Positions 53,099 to 64,000 of a stretch of 64,000 bases of DNA are shown one piece after another. Source of the stretch: Septoria linicola (lineage: Eukaryota > Ascomycota > Dothideomycetes > Mycosphaerellales > Mycosphaerellaceae); assembly GCA_024114885.1 (NCBI GenBank), contig CP099421.1, forward strand, positions 2,666,001 through 2,730,000, given 5' to 3'. The position numbers were made by a program, and so were the translations under genes. The notes under the pieces are model-generated. The model saw only the letters and a program-made list of their open reading frames with translations. It did not search any database and was not told the origin of the DNA. Numbering within the stretch: the stretch's first letter is position 1; each line of letters starts with the position of its first letter.

Positions 53099-54332
53099 AT
53101 GCAGTTCAAGACTCTTCTCTTCGCAGCAAGTGCTGCGCTGGTCTCAGCCCAAGAACCAGTCGCTCTCGCAGATGCCTTGAGCAGCACACCAGAGCTCTCT
53201 CAGCTCCTCGAAATCCTCGGCGGCTTCCCTGACCGTGAGCTACAACGATCCTCTGTCGCACAGCCATGACTAACAAGAGACAGTCGTGTCCACTCTCGGC
53301 AATGCCAGCAACATCACTATCTTCGCTCCTAGCAACGATGCACTTACAGAAGCCGCATCTGCTCTTGAGGCTCTTCAATCCACCCCAGATGCCATCGCAG
53401 CACTGCTGACATACCATGTCGTCAATGGCTCGATCATGGCCGCAAATATCACCGAAACACCAACCTTCGTCCACACTCTCTTGGCCAACGAGACCTACAC
53501 ACAGGTCACGGATGGCCAGGTCATTGGTGCTCGTCTGGAGGGAGAGAACGTCGTGATCCAGTCTGGCCTTGGTGGTAGCGCAAACGTCACTACCGCAGAC
53601 ATCGCCATCACAAACGGAAGCGTCGTGCACATCATTGACAGCGTGCTCGCCATCCCGCAGAACCTGTACCTCACCGCCCTTCAGGCCAACTTGACTGCCG
53701 TTGCTGGTGCTCTCAACGCTACCAACCTGACTGAGCCACTCATCGAGTCCTCAGACATCACTGTATTCGCTCCTACCACTGAGGCTTTCGACGACATTGC
53801 CTCTGCTCTCGCCAACTTGACTGCTGAGGACGCCGCTGCCATTCTCGGCTACCACGTCATCAATGGCACTGTGGCATACTCCAGCTTGCTCGGCAACACC
53901 TCCATTGCGGCCTCCTCCGGACAGGACTTGAACATCACCGTCATCGACGGCGCAGTTTTCGTCAACGCTGCGCGTGTCATCGCTGCCGATGTGCTCATTG
54001 CCAACGGTGTTGTCCACGTCATCGACTCCGTGCTGAACCCTAACTCCACCTTGACTCCAGACCCATCGAACGAGGACTCAGTCGTCCAGTTTGACGGCGC
54101 CACTGATGAGGGCGAGGTTGCTTACACTTCGAACATCCCAGCTGCCTCTACTATGCTCGTCACCACCACCGCCAACGTTGCTGAGGGCTACACCGCAGTC
54201 CCAACTGAGAACCTTGCATCGCTCTCCAGCGCTGCCGCCGAAGGAACCTCTTCCGCTGGTGCTCCAAGAATGACTGGTGCCGTCGCTGCCGCCGTCCTCT
54301 TTGGCGCTGCTGGCTTCGCTGCCCAGATGTAA
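53099..54332 (+). CDS. secreted fasciclin (FAS1) domain protein, GPI-anchored
   Basis: Exons 53099..53234 and 53284..54332 (49-bp GTGAGC..ACAG intron) give 394 residues. The signal peptide is MQFKTLLFAASAALVSA. Two FAS1 domains follow (about residues 20-170 and 175-310), each with the typical ITIFAPSNDAL / ITVFAPTTEAF box and the VVHIIDSVL / VVHVIDSVL end motif. More than ten NxS/T sites suggest heavy N-glycosylation. The C terminus is Ser/Thr/Ala-rich and ends in a hydrophobic segment (GAVAAAVLFGAAGFAAQM), a likely GPI-anchor signal. Fasciclin proteins act in cell-surface adhesion. The gene is intact. Confidence 0.9.
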
Positions 54333-54675
54333 AAATCTTGACACGCGGTTGTTGACCATGTGGAAGCTCTACAAAGCTAGAAGCATGAAGACATCATAGA
54401 AGAGCAGCTAGTTTGAGCTAGTCTGCGAAAGGAAACCAGAATACCTAGGTCGACCAGCTTCGACCGAACTTCGTACGAGGAAACGAATGCATGAGATCCA
54501 GAAGACGAGACACTGAACTGGGGATGAGAGAAGTTGTAATGTATCATGATGCGGCAATGTCTATACCCACTCAATACCAGTTGTAGGATGTCATTATTTG
54601 CCTCCTGTGAAGTGTCTTGCCCTACGCCGGCGAGGTTGCCTATGGGCCTCCGCGTTTCACACAATCCCGACCAAG
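54333..54675. other. convergent 3' region
   Basis: A 343-bp spacer between the fasciclin gene (+) and the helical secreted gene (-). Nothing else is recognised. Confidence 0.5.
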
Positions 54676-55566
54676 TCAATTGCGCCCCTTTGTGATCGCC
54701 TTAGACCCATCCTTGGCTCTTCCAGCAGCATCATACGCAAAACCACAAGTATCCATAACTGCTTCGTCGAACTTCTTGGGCACAGCTACTTCAGCCACCT
54801 TCGCTGTCTTGTTCGCCTCGTAGCGAAGTCTCGCGCTTGCACTCTGCAACTGCTTCTCATCCTGAGCCAACATCTTACTGGCGTCTCGCACAGCAGCAAG
54901 CTGCTCTACCAACACGCCGACTTCAGCAATAGTCTTGTCTTGGATGGCCCGCTGAGTTGCTGGAATCGTCGATCCTCCATTGAGAGTGTATGTGTCGAGC
55001 ACAGCAGCTTCTAATTCGGCTACCACTCGTGACAGTCCTTCGGCCAAGATGCGGTGAATAGGAGTCATTTGAGGCGCGAGACCAGCCAGATGCTCAAGCA
55101 CAATCTGTAATTTCATCGCATGCTTGCGAAACAGCTCGAAGCCGTCTGCGAAGAGAGTCTTATCTCGGGTCGAGCACATGAAGTGGATCTCGGTAGCTGA
55201 GCTTAGGAGAATGTCGATCTGAGACTGAATGGTCGTGTTGAGACCGGTGAATGTGGTGAGAAATTCGCCTTCACTAAGCCAGGCTGCAGCGGTCACGAGA
55301 TCGTGCTCGATGGCGTTGGTGTCGACGAATGCTTTCGACAAGTCCCAAGGTGGAGGAATCCCGAACTTAGGTGAATCCGGGATGCCAGTCTAGTGATAGC
55401 GCCGAGATAGAAGAATCTCGACGCTCTCGGCCCACTCGATCATTTGCATGCTGTGCGATCTGACTAGGTTGATGGACCTCGAAGTAGAGTTAGTCCCGGG
55501 GACGACGAATGCCCAGATGGTAGCAATGGAAGCCACTAATGCCGAAAGTTCGAAGAAGGATCTCAT
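54676..55566 (-). pseudogene. helical secreted/anchored protein with an in-frame stop
   Basis: From the ATG at 55566 one frame of 297 codons runs to 54676, broken only by TAG at codon 59 (55392..55390). The start MRSFFELSALVASIATIWAF is a signal peptide or anchor. After the stop the text continues TGIPDSPKFGIPPPWDLSKA and then a long, mostly helical region rich in Ala, Leu and Glu with two Cys. The family is not recognised. CAG to TAG is the simplest origin of the stop. A 75-bp in-frame intron from CTA|GTCAGA to CACTAG could remove it, but the donor and branch point are weak. It is convergent with the fasciclin gene. Confidence 0.55.
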
Positions 55567-56248
55567 GGTGGTCTTTGAGTTTGGTGCGGATGCGATGGAC
55601 CACGTTTGATGCTATGTGGTGATTATTTCCTGGATGAACAGCTTGGAGGACTGCGTTGCTGACTTGTGGATCGCTGGAGATGATGGATCACGAAAAATTG
55701 CACAAACCAGCTAAAGTCCGTCAGGACATGCTTCTTGCCCTCCTCTGTTCACATCACCATACAGCAATCAAACCGCGAGTTGTGAGACTTGCAGCAGGCG
55801 TTTGACGCCGCGTTTTCACGGTGGTCGGCAAGGCGCATGCAGCCGTGGCGGAGAACAATCGCGTATTCAATACAGCCAGTCGACACAGGCCTGGAATGGT
55901 GCAGAGCTATCAGTCCCGCTTCGTCCCAGTCCAAAGGCTGGCACGGATATCGACGTGCGAAGCTTTGTCAGTGCTCGCTTGACCGCCACCGACAGACGGA
56001 GAGTACCGATGCTATGGGAACTGGGCAGCTTCTTGCTCGCTCTGCAGTGTCTGAGTCGCTCAGGCGCCAGTAGTCAGGACACATTAATGCATTCGATATG
56101 ATGTGGTCAGGATCACTCTTCATATGAGGCGCTGGCTTGTAACCACATCGGATCAAAGAGTCGGCACGGTTCAACAGTCTGTCAAGAATGAGCCTTAAGT
56201 TATCAGGCTTAGTGTAAGTGTCTCAACGTCGGTTCCAGTGCAAACACT
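55567..56248. other. intergenic, no gene seen
   Basis: Promoter of the helical secreted gene and 3' flank of the transporter gene, both on the minus strand. No supported gene. Confidence 0.5.
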
Positions 56249-57866
56249 CTAGTATACGTATCGAAAGCCAATTCCTCTTACGTCCAGATCTTCTCCAGCT
56301 TCTCGTTCAGCCCGCTCAAGCCTCTTATTCTCTCGAATATGCATGTACCGCAGAGCAATAGCGATGAATCCCACGCAAAGACTGATAGTGGCATTAGCAC
56401 TGCCACCCGGGATGTACTGCGGGCTCGCGGAGCTGGGATACATCTGCAAATGTGTTAGTTTCCAAGCCATCGGATGTTCACAAAGTCTCAGTAATAATCA
56501 AGCTTAGCGGACTTACGTATGACCCATAAGCTGATGCTGTATTGCCAATCATGTTGGCTACCGCCACAGAAGCGGAGCGTTTCACCAGCGGTCTCGGGAA
56601 CGAGTTCGCTACCCATGGCACGATGATGGTGTATGCCGATACAGCTCCCATCGGCATCAGAAACATAGCCATGAAGCGTGCGCCGATGTTTGTTGTGGCC
56701 GTGGCGATTGCGTTGCCTGCAGTAGCGACTAGAATCAAGACGAAAATGTGTAGAGAGCGGTCGCCAGTCTTGGATGCCGTATACGTGACACAGTAGGATG
56801 TCAGGAACGTCGCGAACCAGACAGCGACTGTGAGGAGCAGAGTGATCGTGCTGCTGTAGCCTAGTGTACCCACCATTGATGGGAAGAAGTACTGGAAAGT
56901 CTGTGAAAGCAAACTCATGTGCTGGAGCAGCACAGAAACATATAGCCGATAGTCCTGGAGCGCGAGCTTGATGCCATGCCAGACACTAGTCGAATGGGTC
57001 TCGTCAGACTCGTTTATATCTTGCTGAAGTCTGTACACCGCAAATGCACGTTCCTCATCATTCAACCATCGCATCATTGCGGGATAGTCCGGCAGGAAGA
57101 AACCTGCAATCAGGCCCAGGCGAATTGTGATTACACCTTCGATCTGTAATACTGTTAGCATCTATCGCCATGATGAAGTGGGAGTTCATCGTACGATAAA
57201 TAGCCATCGCCACCCAGCGATGCCGTGAGCAGAGTCCAGGCGTCTCAAAATGCCTGCCGCGAGCAATCCGCCGAACATATTCGCCAGCGCATTACCAGCA
57301 TAGAACCAAGCAACGTGCCTTGTCAGCTCCGCGCGAGTGTACCAGCTGCTCATCAGGAAGATGGAGCCAGGAAATAATGGTGCTTCCACGAAACCCAGCA
57401 TGAACCGAACTACAACTAGTCCAGTAAAGCTATGTACTGCAGCATTGCAGGTTGAGACCACACCCCACAAGGTCGTTGCGCCTGCGAGATATAGCGATGG
57501 GCGGACGCGTGTAATGACCATGTTGGAGGGTAACTGCATGATGAGATATCCAATGAAGAAGATCGATGTGGCCAGGTTGAAATCTGTGCCTTTCATGCCT
57601 AGGTCTGCTTCGAGAGTGCCTTCTCTAGCCTGAGCCAGATTGGAGCGATCCAGGAAGTTGAGCAAGTACATGACGATGAGCAGAGGTAGCAAATGGAGGT
57701 CAATCTTGCGTAGCAGCCTCTTGTTCGTCGAGTCAACCCATTCTGGATCTCGGCTGGCGAAATCATGCTGCCCATTCTGGCCGACAGCCTTCGCCTTGTC
57801 CAGGCTGTTTCGATTCTCATTGAGCTCGACGGCGGACTCCTGATTGGGCTTGCAGTCTGTAGCCAT
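56249..57866 (-). CDS. MFS transporter, anion:cation symporter (ACS/Dal5-like) family
   Basis: Exons 57866..57195, 57143..56517 and 56443..56249 (introns of 51 and 73 bp, all phase 0) give 497 residues. A polar N terminus precedes KRLLRKIDLHLLPLLIVMYL and LNFLDRSNLAQAR, the hallmark of the fungal ACS family (allantoate, nicotinate, tartrate and sugar-acid carriers). About 12 membrane segments follow, with a long loop between the sixth and seventh, and a charged C terminus. It should import an organic anion with protons at the plasma membrane. It is divergent from the dehydrogenase gene at 58466, about 600 bp away, and close to an aldolase. This suggests it imports the substrate of that pathway (inference). 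All exons are intact. Confidence 0.9.
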
Positions 57867-58465
57867 GTTGCTGGTAATGCAAGCTCCTCGTCAATTCCTG
57901 GAGAAAAGCAGAGACGCAGAGCGTAGCAGTAAACACCAGATCTGTGTAATTGAACTCCATCGCGGATCCCCTTTGCCGACCTGACCTGCCGTCACGCATG
58001 CTCATATATGTGACATCGCTACAACGTTGACCCACAAGATGTAGTGTTGCAGTTGCTGGGTGTCACGACGGAATAAGAGTGAAGGATGGAGACTCCACGG
58101 GGAGACGAAAATATGGAGAGAACCATGTAGTGAGATCGGGTTCCCACATTGGGAAGGACGAAGTTCATTCACCGACAAAAGCCGATGGCGTGTGTCTAGC
58201 CTGCTTCGGTCGCTGTTTATCCGGAGAGCTCACGTGGAGATGCAAGGTACCTGCGAACTCGCTGTCGTGATACAGGCGCGTGGCGGGACATGGCACCCCA
58301 CTACCAGGCCTTGGGGGCTCTTGGGGTTGAGGATACTCGAAGCAATTGTCCGTCACTTTGGACAGGCCATCAGTCTTTCATATATCGACCACTTCTTGGC
58401 TTCGATCGGATCCAATCAAGCAAATCACTAAGTCACTGCATCAGCAACAACACATCATCCTCACA
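57867..58465. promoter_or_regulatory. divergent promoter, transporter / dehydrogenase
   Basis: 599 bp between two start codons; a shared control region of the putative sugar-acid genes. No separate gene is seen. Confidence 0.5.
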
Positions 58466-59419
58466 ATGGCCAAGAAGATTCTCATCACAGGTGCGGGTGG
58501 CTTCGTGGGCCAACTGCTCGCTGAACACCTGCTCAATGATGGGCACAAAGTCATCCTAGCAGACATCTTTGAGCCACCGGTGCCCGCAGCCGCGCAGAAC
58601 AAGGAGAATGCCACGACTATCAAGGCCGACCTGTACGAGTCTCCAGATGCAGTTCTTTCGAAAGACCTGGACGCCATGTATGTATTCCACGGCATCATGT
58701 CTGCAGGCTCAGAAGCAGATTTCGATCTTGGCTACCGCGTGAATCTCCACTCCACTCTGAACCTCCTCGAAGCAGTGCGCAAGACTGTACCAGGCGTGCA
58801 ATGGATATATGCCTCATCAACAGCAATCTTTGGACAGCCACTCCCTGAAGCACCTTCGGAGGCAACTGTCCCAACGCCACAAGGCTCATATGGCACACAA
58901 AAAGCCATGGTTGAGTACCTCATCAATGACTACACTCGCCGCGGGTACATCAATGGCTTCACACTCCGATTCCCTTCAATCAGTGTTCGACCTGGGAAGC
59001 CTACACAAGCCGCCTCTTCTTGGATGAGTGGTATCATCCGCGAGCCATTGCAAGGACAGCAGTCGATTTTGCCATGTGACGATGACTTCAAAGCATGGCT
59101 TTGCTCGCCCAGGACGCTGGTGCGGAATCTTGTTTACACTTTGACACTGGAGCGAGACTGCATGCCCACGCACGTCAGACAAGTACTATTGCCTGGCATC
59201 ACGAGCACTGTAGCTGAGATGCTGCAAGCGTTAAGGGAAGTTGGTGGAGAAGATGCTGTGAAGCTAGTCAAGAGGGAGAAGGCCAGCCCCGAGATCAAGG
59301 CCATGTTGGATAGCTGGCCGGTGACATTCGACGTTAGCAAAGCACTGAGTCTTGGTTATGTCAAAGATGACAGCTTCAAGGATGCCGTGGAGGACTTTGC
59401 TGCAAGCCTGAAGAAGTAG
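58466..59419 (+). CDS. NAD-dependent epimerase/dehydratase-family dehydrogenase (DenD-like)
   Basis: Single exon, 317 residues from the ATG at 58466. The Rossmann NAD-binding motif GAGGFVG is at residues 9-15 with an Asp (ADIF) after the second strand, favouring NAD over NADP. The catalytic triad region is intact: YASS near 115-118 and Y142-x3-K146 (YGTQK). Overall it resembles D-erythronate dehydrogenase (DenD) and related extended short-chain enzymes that oxidise a four- or five-carbon sugar acid; the exact substrate cannot be told from sequence. It is divergent from an ACS transporter and convergent with a class II aldolase, 128 bp away, so it probably provides a ketone or phosphorylated intermediate for cleavage. 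It acts in the cytosol. Confidence 0.85.
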   Translation: MAKKILITGAGGFVGQLLAEHLLNDGHKVILADIFEPPVPAAAQNKENATTIKADLYESPDAVLSKDLDAMYVFHGIMSAGSEADFDLGYRVNLHSTLNLLEAVRKTVPGVQWIYASSTAIFGQPLPEAPSEATVPTPQGSYGTQKAMVEYLINDYTRRGYINGFTLRFPSISVRPGKPTQAASSWMSGIIREPLQGQQSILPCDDDFKAWLCSPRTLVRNLVYTLTLERDCMPTHVRQVLLPGITSTVAEMLQALREVGGEDAVKLVKREKASPEIKAMLDSWPVTFDVSKALSLGYVKDDSFKDAVEDFAASLKK

Positions 59420-59547
59420 ATATGCCTTTAATTGATGCGGGTAAAGCTGCTGTCGTGTCAGTATTCTGGTCGTTCGCGTTGATGCACATGCGTGAGGTTC
59501 GCGATCTTGCTTTGATCTATGTCTACGTGACTTGCTGAACATGCATT

Positions 59548-60481
59548 TTAAGCTTTGCCTGTGCTTCCGATAGCATCCATCCACTTCTCTGTTAGCTCCT
59601 GGATGAGATCTGTGCCTTTCTCCATCGATTGTGTTAGCGGCACCTTGCCCCAATTCTCTGTTGTGTATTTGTTGTAATTCTCAAGCACAAGCTTGTTCAC
59701 GTTGATTCGGGTAACGCCTCGCTCGATGCATTTTGCCATGATGTCCGGTGGGAACTCATTTGTGCCGTGAAGTACGATTTGAACTCGTCCTCCAACCTTT
59801 TTGCGGATCGTCTCCAATCTGCCGTCTTGTTAGCAAGCGTCGGGGCTCTGGCGCCTTGCAAGCTCACCTGTCATAGTCCAGATGGATGTTCTCGACACCA
59901 TGATAGTCTCCGTGTACATTACCAAACGCAGGAGCCAGGAAATCAATACCGGTCGCAATAAAGTCGTCCACTTCCTCCTCTGTTGTCATCATGCCTTCAA
60001 GCTCCGCTGTATCTTGTACTCCATCCTCACCTCCCTCAATGCGACCCGGCTCAGCTTCAGTCGAAATACCCTGGGCATGACACAATGCAACGAGTTCTTT
60101 CGTCTTCGCCAAATTCTCCTCTTTCTCGTAATGGCTCATGTCCACCATGATCGAATCGAAAGACGGCGTCCCGTCCTCAGCCTTCATGTTTGCGGCGACT
60201 TTGACAATCTCAGGATCCTGCGCATGGTCCATGTGCACTGTGACTGGCACAGTGGCTTTTCGAGCAGCATTGGCCGCGAGATCGATGAAGAGCGGGGAGT
60301 AGTTGAGGGCCCATGGAAAGAGCAGAATCTGAACTGGCGATCGCTTCTTCTCAGCTGCTCTAATCACGGCAACAATGGTTTCGAGATTGTAGGACACAAC
60401 ACCCAGAACACCATATTTGCCCTCAGCGGCCTTGTTCAGCATCTGAACTGCCCGGTTGTCGGAAAGTCTGTCTAGTGTCAT
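59548..60481 (-). CDS. class II fructose-bisphosphate-type aldolase
   Basis: Exons 60481..59868 and 59818..59548 (49-bp GTGAGC..CAG intron) give 294 residues. The frame opens a little upstream but only with TTG, so the ATG at 60481 is chosen. The class II zinc-aldolase motifs are present: VHMDHAQD (H83, D85, H86), EAEPGRIEGGEDG, NVHGDYHG (H190), VLHGTNE (H222) and a VTRINVN end motif. Such enzymes cleave ketose (bis)phosphates or related sugar-acid phosphates by a retro-aldol reaction with Zn2+. HMDHAQ instead of the usual HLDHG and the genomic company suggest a specialised substrate and not glycolysis. No sugar-acid kinase is seen beside it, so the pathway is incomplete here or completed elsewhere. 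Confidence 0.88.
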
Positions 60482-63400
60482 CGCGGCGGTATTGCTAATG
60501 GTCAATGTGTATGTGAGAGCAGAGAATTTACTCAGAAAGAATCCAGGAAACTACACGATGCGACTGTATAGCCAATACTCGCCAATGCCTGAGACTGTTT
60601 GCCGATGTCATCCAGCATACACGGCAACCCCACTGGTTGGAGGGGCATTAGTTACTGACCCGAGCAGCGGCTTCGCTTGGTCCCACATGGCGAGTCGTGT
60701 CAAGGTCTTGGAGCAAAAGCCGTCGGTGGAAATGGTATCATGTTTAGCCTGAAAGATACTCCTTGATGAGATGAAGACCCCAAGAAAGAGCCACTCGAGA
60801 TTCCAGATGTTGGTCCAGTGGAAGGGATGTGATCAGAAGGCAAGTTGGCTACTTCACAGGAGAGGCCCATCTGTGCCTCTGAGCATAGCAGCTATGGCGC
60901 CTTCGGAAGGACCAGATCTTGAATGCAACGCACGTACGGGACGGGCGAGATCTATGCCGTTCAAGCCAACTGCTCACCTGAGTCTTGTCTGAATGCATAG
61001 TGTAGGTGTGAGTGGTAAAACAGATGCGAAGATCACCTTCGCGCATGAGTCCATCAGCAGACAAAGCGTCACTTGGCATGACCGCGATGGCCACTTTCTA
61101 CCATGTGTTCACCTCACGACACCTGAACACGCCAGCTGTCAATCGTTAGTCGAGCGAGACAATGCCATGCAGTTCAATGTTCTAGCCCTTGGCACTCCCA
61201 GACATGCAGATCGGCATTCCATCGCAGACTGGAAGAATCACATGCAGTCCCAGGGCATGAAGGGCACCAGTATATGGCTACAGCTACAACACCCGTTAAT
61301 CCATAATCAGCAACGGCAGGTCCTTCGGTGCACTTTAACGCCGTTCGCTACGCTGCTTCTGAGAAGAAGGGCCACAGCTACAGTATGACAGGTGAAAATG
61401 GAAGTAGACTGGGTTTTGGCCAAGCTTGAGAATGCCGATGCCTGCGGCAGTGGACAGCACAGCGCGTCTAGGCAGCTCTGAATGCTGTGGTGGACGCTCT
61501 ATAGAGAGTGGAGTTACTTGTACTGCGTTTTGCGAAGTGCCACTAATGAGGCTGCGGTTAGGGCTGCGGCATGTACAAATCCGATGACTTCAGCAGTCTG
61601 AACAGGATGGAGGATGCTGAGATGCTGAGCTAGACTATGCACGCAATGCTCGAACAACCTGAGGACGACAGCAAGCTCACGGATTAGCATTATGTAAACA
61701 TGACTGTGCTTCTTACCACAGCATTCCTGGACTCTCCAGGCGCTGCTCGCGAAGGCCACACCACCAGAACCGACTGCTCCCCGTAGTCTTGTCAAGGGTG
61801 GCGTCTCGCCAATCACCCGCCTACTTGGTGTCGCTCGTCCTTTGTCATCTCGCTCTCATGCCTTCCTCACCTTCACGTCATGACTTAGCGTGGCGTGAAC
61901 CTGGTTCATCGGATGGGTTCGACCAGAGACAGCCTACTTTGCCAGATGCTGTGGTCGTAGCTATCTAATTTCGGGCGGTACAGCACATGTACCAGGGGCT
62001 TCGGCTCTAAGGTCAGAATCGGCTCCGAATCTCATAAACAATGTAGCGCATTGCTTGCATGGTCGGCTCGGGCACAGCACGCGCAACAGGGTGGGGACTA
62101 TCTGAGAACTCTTCCTTGGGAGATATGGGATTCGTGGCAAATCCTCTTCTCATAGACATGGCTTCTCATTTCGTGGTCTTCGATCAGGATCGTGGAGCCC
62201 GTGGAAACCGCGGATATTGGAGGCGCAGATAGCCTGTTGGCAGAGAGAAGGAGGTAGGCTTTTTACACCACGGGCCGGACGACAGACAATAATTCTATTC
62301 ATCGCTTAACCTCGCATTCCTACATTGCAGCCTACTTGAACATCCTGCAGTACCTGATAACAAAGCCTACTAGATCAGCCGTGTGGTCACAGGCATGAGT
62401 CCCTCTGGCCCGGCAAGGGCAATTTAGACAGGAAGCGTGCGCTGAGTAATGCCGATGTGGTCCAGTGTAGTCATCGAATGTTAGAGACGCCTGAATAGCC
62501 CAAGCATCGAATGATTTCCGATGAACGATGCCGGCGAAACTTGAATCGAAGTTCCGCCCAGTGGCCCGGGACAGCTCCATTGGTGTACGAGGGTTATCCG
62601 AGCTCGACACATCCTCTTCACCTCGAGAATCCAGGTCGAAGCATGCGCTGCCAAATGAGTTTGCAGCACTTTGATGGCATCCTCACATGGAATGTAGCAT
62701 GTTCAGTCTTCTTGGAGATAGGAACAGTAGCAGCAAGGGCACGACAATTTAGCCTTCGCGAGTGCTCATCTGCATTGATGCCCGGGCATTTTGCGTCGAA
62801 GACCCCATTCAGATCGACATGCTGACAGCCGAGCAATGACCACGGGTGTCTGCAATGCAGCAGCGGGAACGGCAGCCATCGTCGCCTGCATCTGCCATAG
62901 AAAACAGAATATGCAATAAAGGAAGTCTGTTGTAGCCCGGCACTCTGCTTACGCGGGCACGAAATGCTTACGTGAAGATCATCGAAAGCTTCCGCTGTAT
63001 TGGGTCCGCAGTCTCAAATACCATTCCACCGGAGGTCGAAACCCAAGGACACAAGAATTCGCTGGAGGCTACTGTATGCAGGCTACTGATCAAGGATATC
63101 ATGGTCTCGTGAGACGTCAGCCCTTGAAGATGCAGCAACATGATCTCTGACAGCCTACTGAGCGAGGCTCGATACAACGGGTCCTCGGCGAACTGCTTTG
63201 GTTTGTGCCAAGACCAAGTGAGGACGAAAGTTTGTTCCAACACGCTCGCGCTGTGTTCCTCTTTGCCTGACACCTCTTAGCGAAACCGCCGCGGAGACAA
63301 GGCGCGCTACTTCGCAAACCCAGCAGATCGCATCTGCCAAAAGGCGCAATTGTTGTTACGGCAGTCTCCCTGTAGCCGCGTCGTCCATAGAGAGACGTCA

Positions 63401-63786
63401 ATCATTTGCAAGGCGTTAGAGCGACTAGTCCTGCCGTTTTGTGTGCGCACGTTATCGTCGTGCATCAAAATCTGGTCTCGAATCAGACGACCCGTGCGGC
63501 ACATCTTCTGCATCGGAAAGTCTCGAGCATGGATGCTAGCTTGAAACAACAAGCACTTACTTGTCGGAGCCTTCCATAGCGACAATATCATCGACATGGG
63601 ACCGAGGAGGGTTTACTGTACCATCGTAGACAGACAGCACGCCTCGGCCGTATAAACACTGCGAGTCTGGCATCCACAGAAATTTCGCTGTGCGAGGAAC
63701 GAGCGACATGCGCATATACTCCAAGCGCCTCCACTGTGTGCTTTACGAGAATCCGGTACCGAGATCCCACAGGGCCGCAGGCTAAG
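60482..63786. other. long intergenic region, no supported gene
   Basis: About 3.3 kb. Many ORFs of 60-130 codons overlap on both strands without a domain or splice pattern. One minus-strand ORF (62968..63273) has a somewhat coding-like, Leu-rich composition but no recognisable family. The right end is the promoter of the Zn2Cys6 gene. Confidence 0.45.
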
Positions 63787-64000
63787 ATGTCGATGAAGCG
63801 TTGGCATCACAAGTCTCGTAATGGTTGTCTGCAGTGTCGACAACGACGAGTAAAATGCGACGAAGGACGCCCTGCGTGCCGCAACTGCGTACGCGCCGAG
63901 ACTGCAGATGGATGCACTTATCGCCAAAACACAACAGTGCCCACCCGGATATCCAGTAACAATCCTGGCACCCCACCTCGAATCCCGCCTGCTCCTGGAT
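63787..64000 (+). CDS. Zn2Cys6 transcription factor, 5' part (cut by window end)
   Basis: From the ATG at 63787 the frame is open to the window edge (71 codons). It starts MSMKRWHHKSRNG and then carries a complete zinc cluster: C-x2-C-x6-C-x6-C-x2-C-x8-C (CLQCRQRRVKC, then DEGRPACRNC and ADGCTYR). The KSRNGCLQC form resembles factors of the Upc2/sterol-regulator style, but this is not specific. A Pro-rich linker follows. It could regulate the sugar-acid genes 3 kb to the left; that is only a guess. Unlike the factor at 18-20 kb, its cluster is intact. Confidence 0.85.
   Translation, partial: MSMKRWHHKSRNGCLQCRQRRVKCDEGRPACRNCVRAETADGCTYRQNTTVPTRISSNNPGTPPRIPPAPG

Noticed and set aside
18032..55566. 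TGA as a reassigned sense codon
   Set aside because: TGA is the natural final stop of several genes here (for example the Zn2Cys6 gene and NTF2-like B), and TAA and TAG lesions occur as well.
18052..55566. Repeat-induced point mutation (RIP) as the cause of the stops
   Set aside because: The affected genes are mostly single copy in the window and show one change each and not the dense C-to-T pattern of RIP.
62968..63273. Leu-rich minus-strand ORF as a transcription factor relic
   Set aside because: Composition alone is suggestive, but there are no motifs or neighbouring exons to support it.

Overview
This is a 64 kb piece of nuclear DNA from a filamentous ascomycete, most likely a dothideomycete. 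Short introns of 45 to 112 bp with GT..AG ends and CTRAY-like branch points, single-exon giant genes, small secreted proteins, Zn2Cys6 regulators and several MFS carriers all point that way. The class assignment is inference. The identity of the organism cannot be read from the sequence.

Layout. 0-15 kb: a small secreted aromatic/Cys-rich protein, then the ER ubiquitin ligase Doa10/Ssm4 head to head with a 1,740-residue Ala/Ser-rich repeat protein that carries an N-myristoylation signal. 15-20 kb: an FRE-type ferric reductase with a perfect iron-regulator (GATA factor) site upstream, convergent with a Zn2Cys6 factor broken by one stop codon in its zinc cluster. 20-31 kb: a 2,529-residue BEACH-WD protein, divergent from a vacuolar subtilisin. 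31-42 kb: an UNC93-like MFS gene with two defective exon junctions, TAF9, a small coiled-coil ORF, a tandem pair of secreted NTF2-like paralogues (one interrupted), and a Ptc6-like mitochondrial PP2C. 42-51 kb: an AA11-like LPMO, a Gly/Ser-rich secreted protein with duplicated modules, a DHA2 drug transporter with an in-frame stop, a decayed LtrA-family membrane protein and a small secreted protein. 53-64 kb: a fasciclin protein, a helical secreted protein with an in-frame stop, a compact trio (ACS-family transporter, DenD-like dehydrogenase, class II aldolase) that looks like a sugar-acid pathway, and the start of another Zn2Cys6 factor cut by the window edge.

Main pattern. The long conserved genes (Doa10, BEACH, PP2C, TAF9, protease, ferric reductase) are intact, but seven accessory genes each carry a lesion: an in-frame stop, a frameshift or a lost splice donor. 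Most are followed by hundreds of codons of otherwise intact reading frame. Very recent pseudogenisation is the simplest reading; readthrough or RNA editing is the alternative to test. Intergenic stretches were read for genes on both strands and are listed where longer than about 300 bp.
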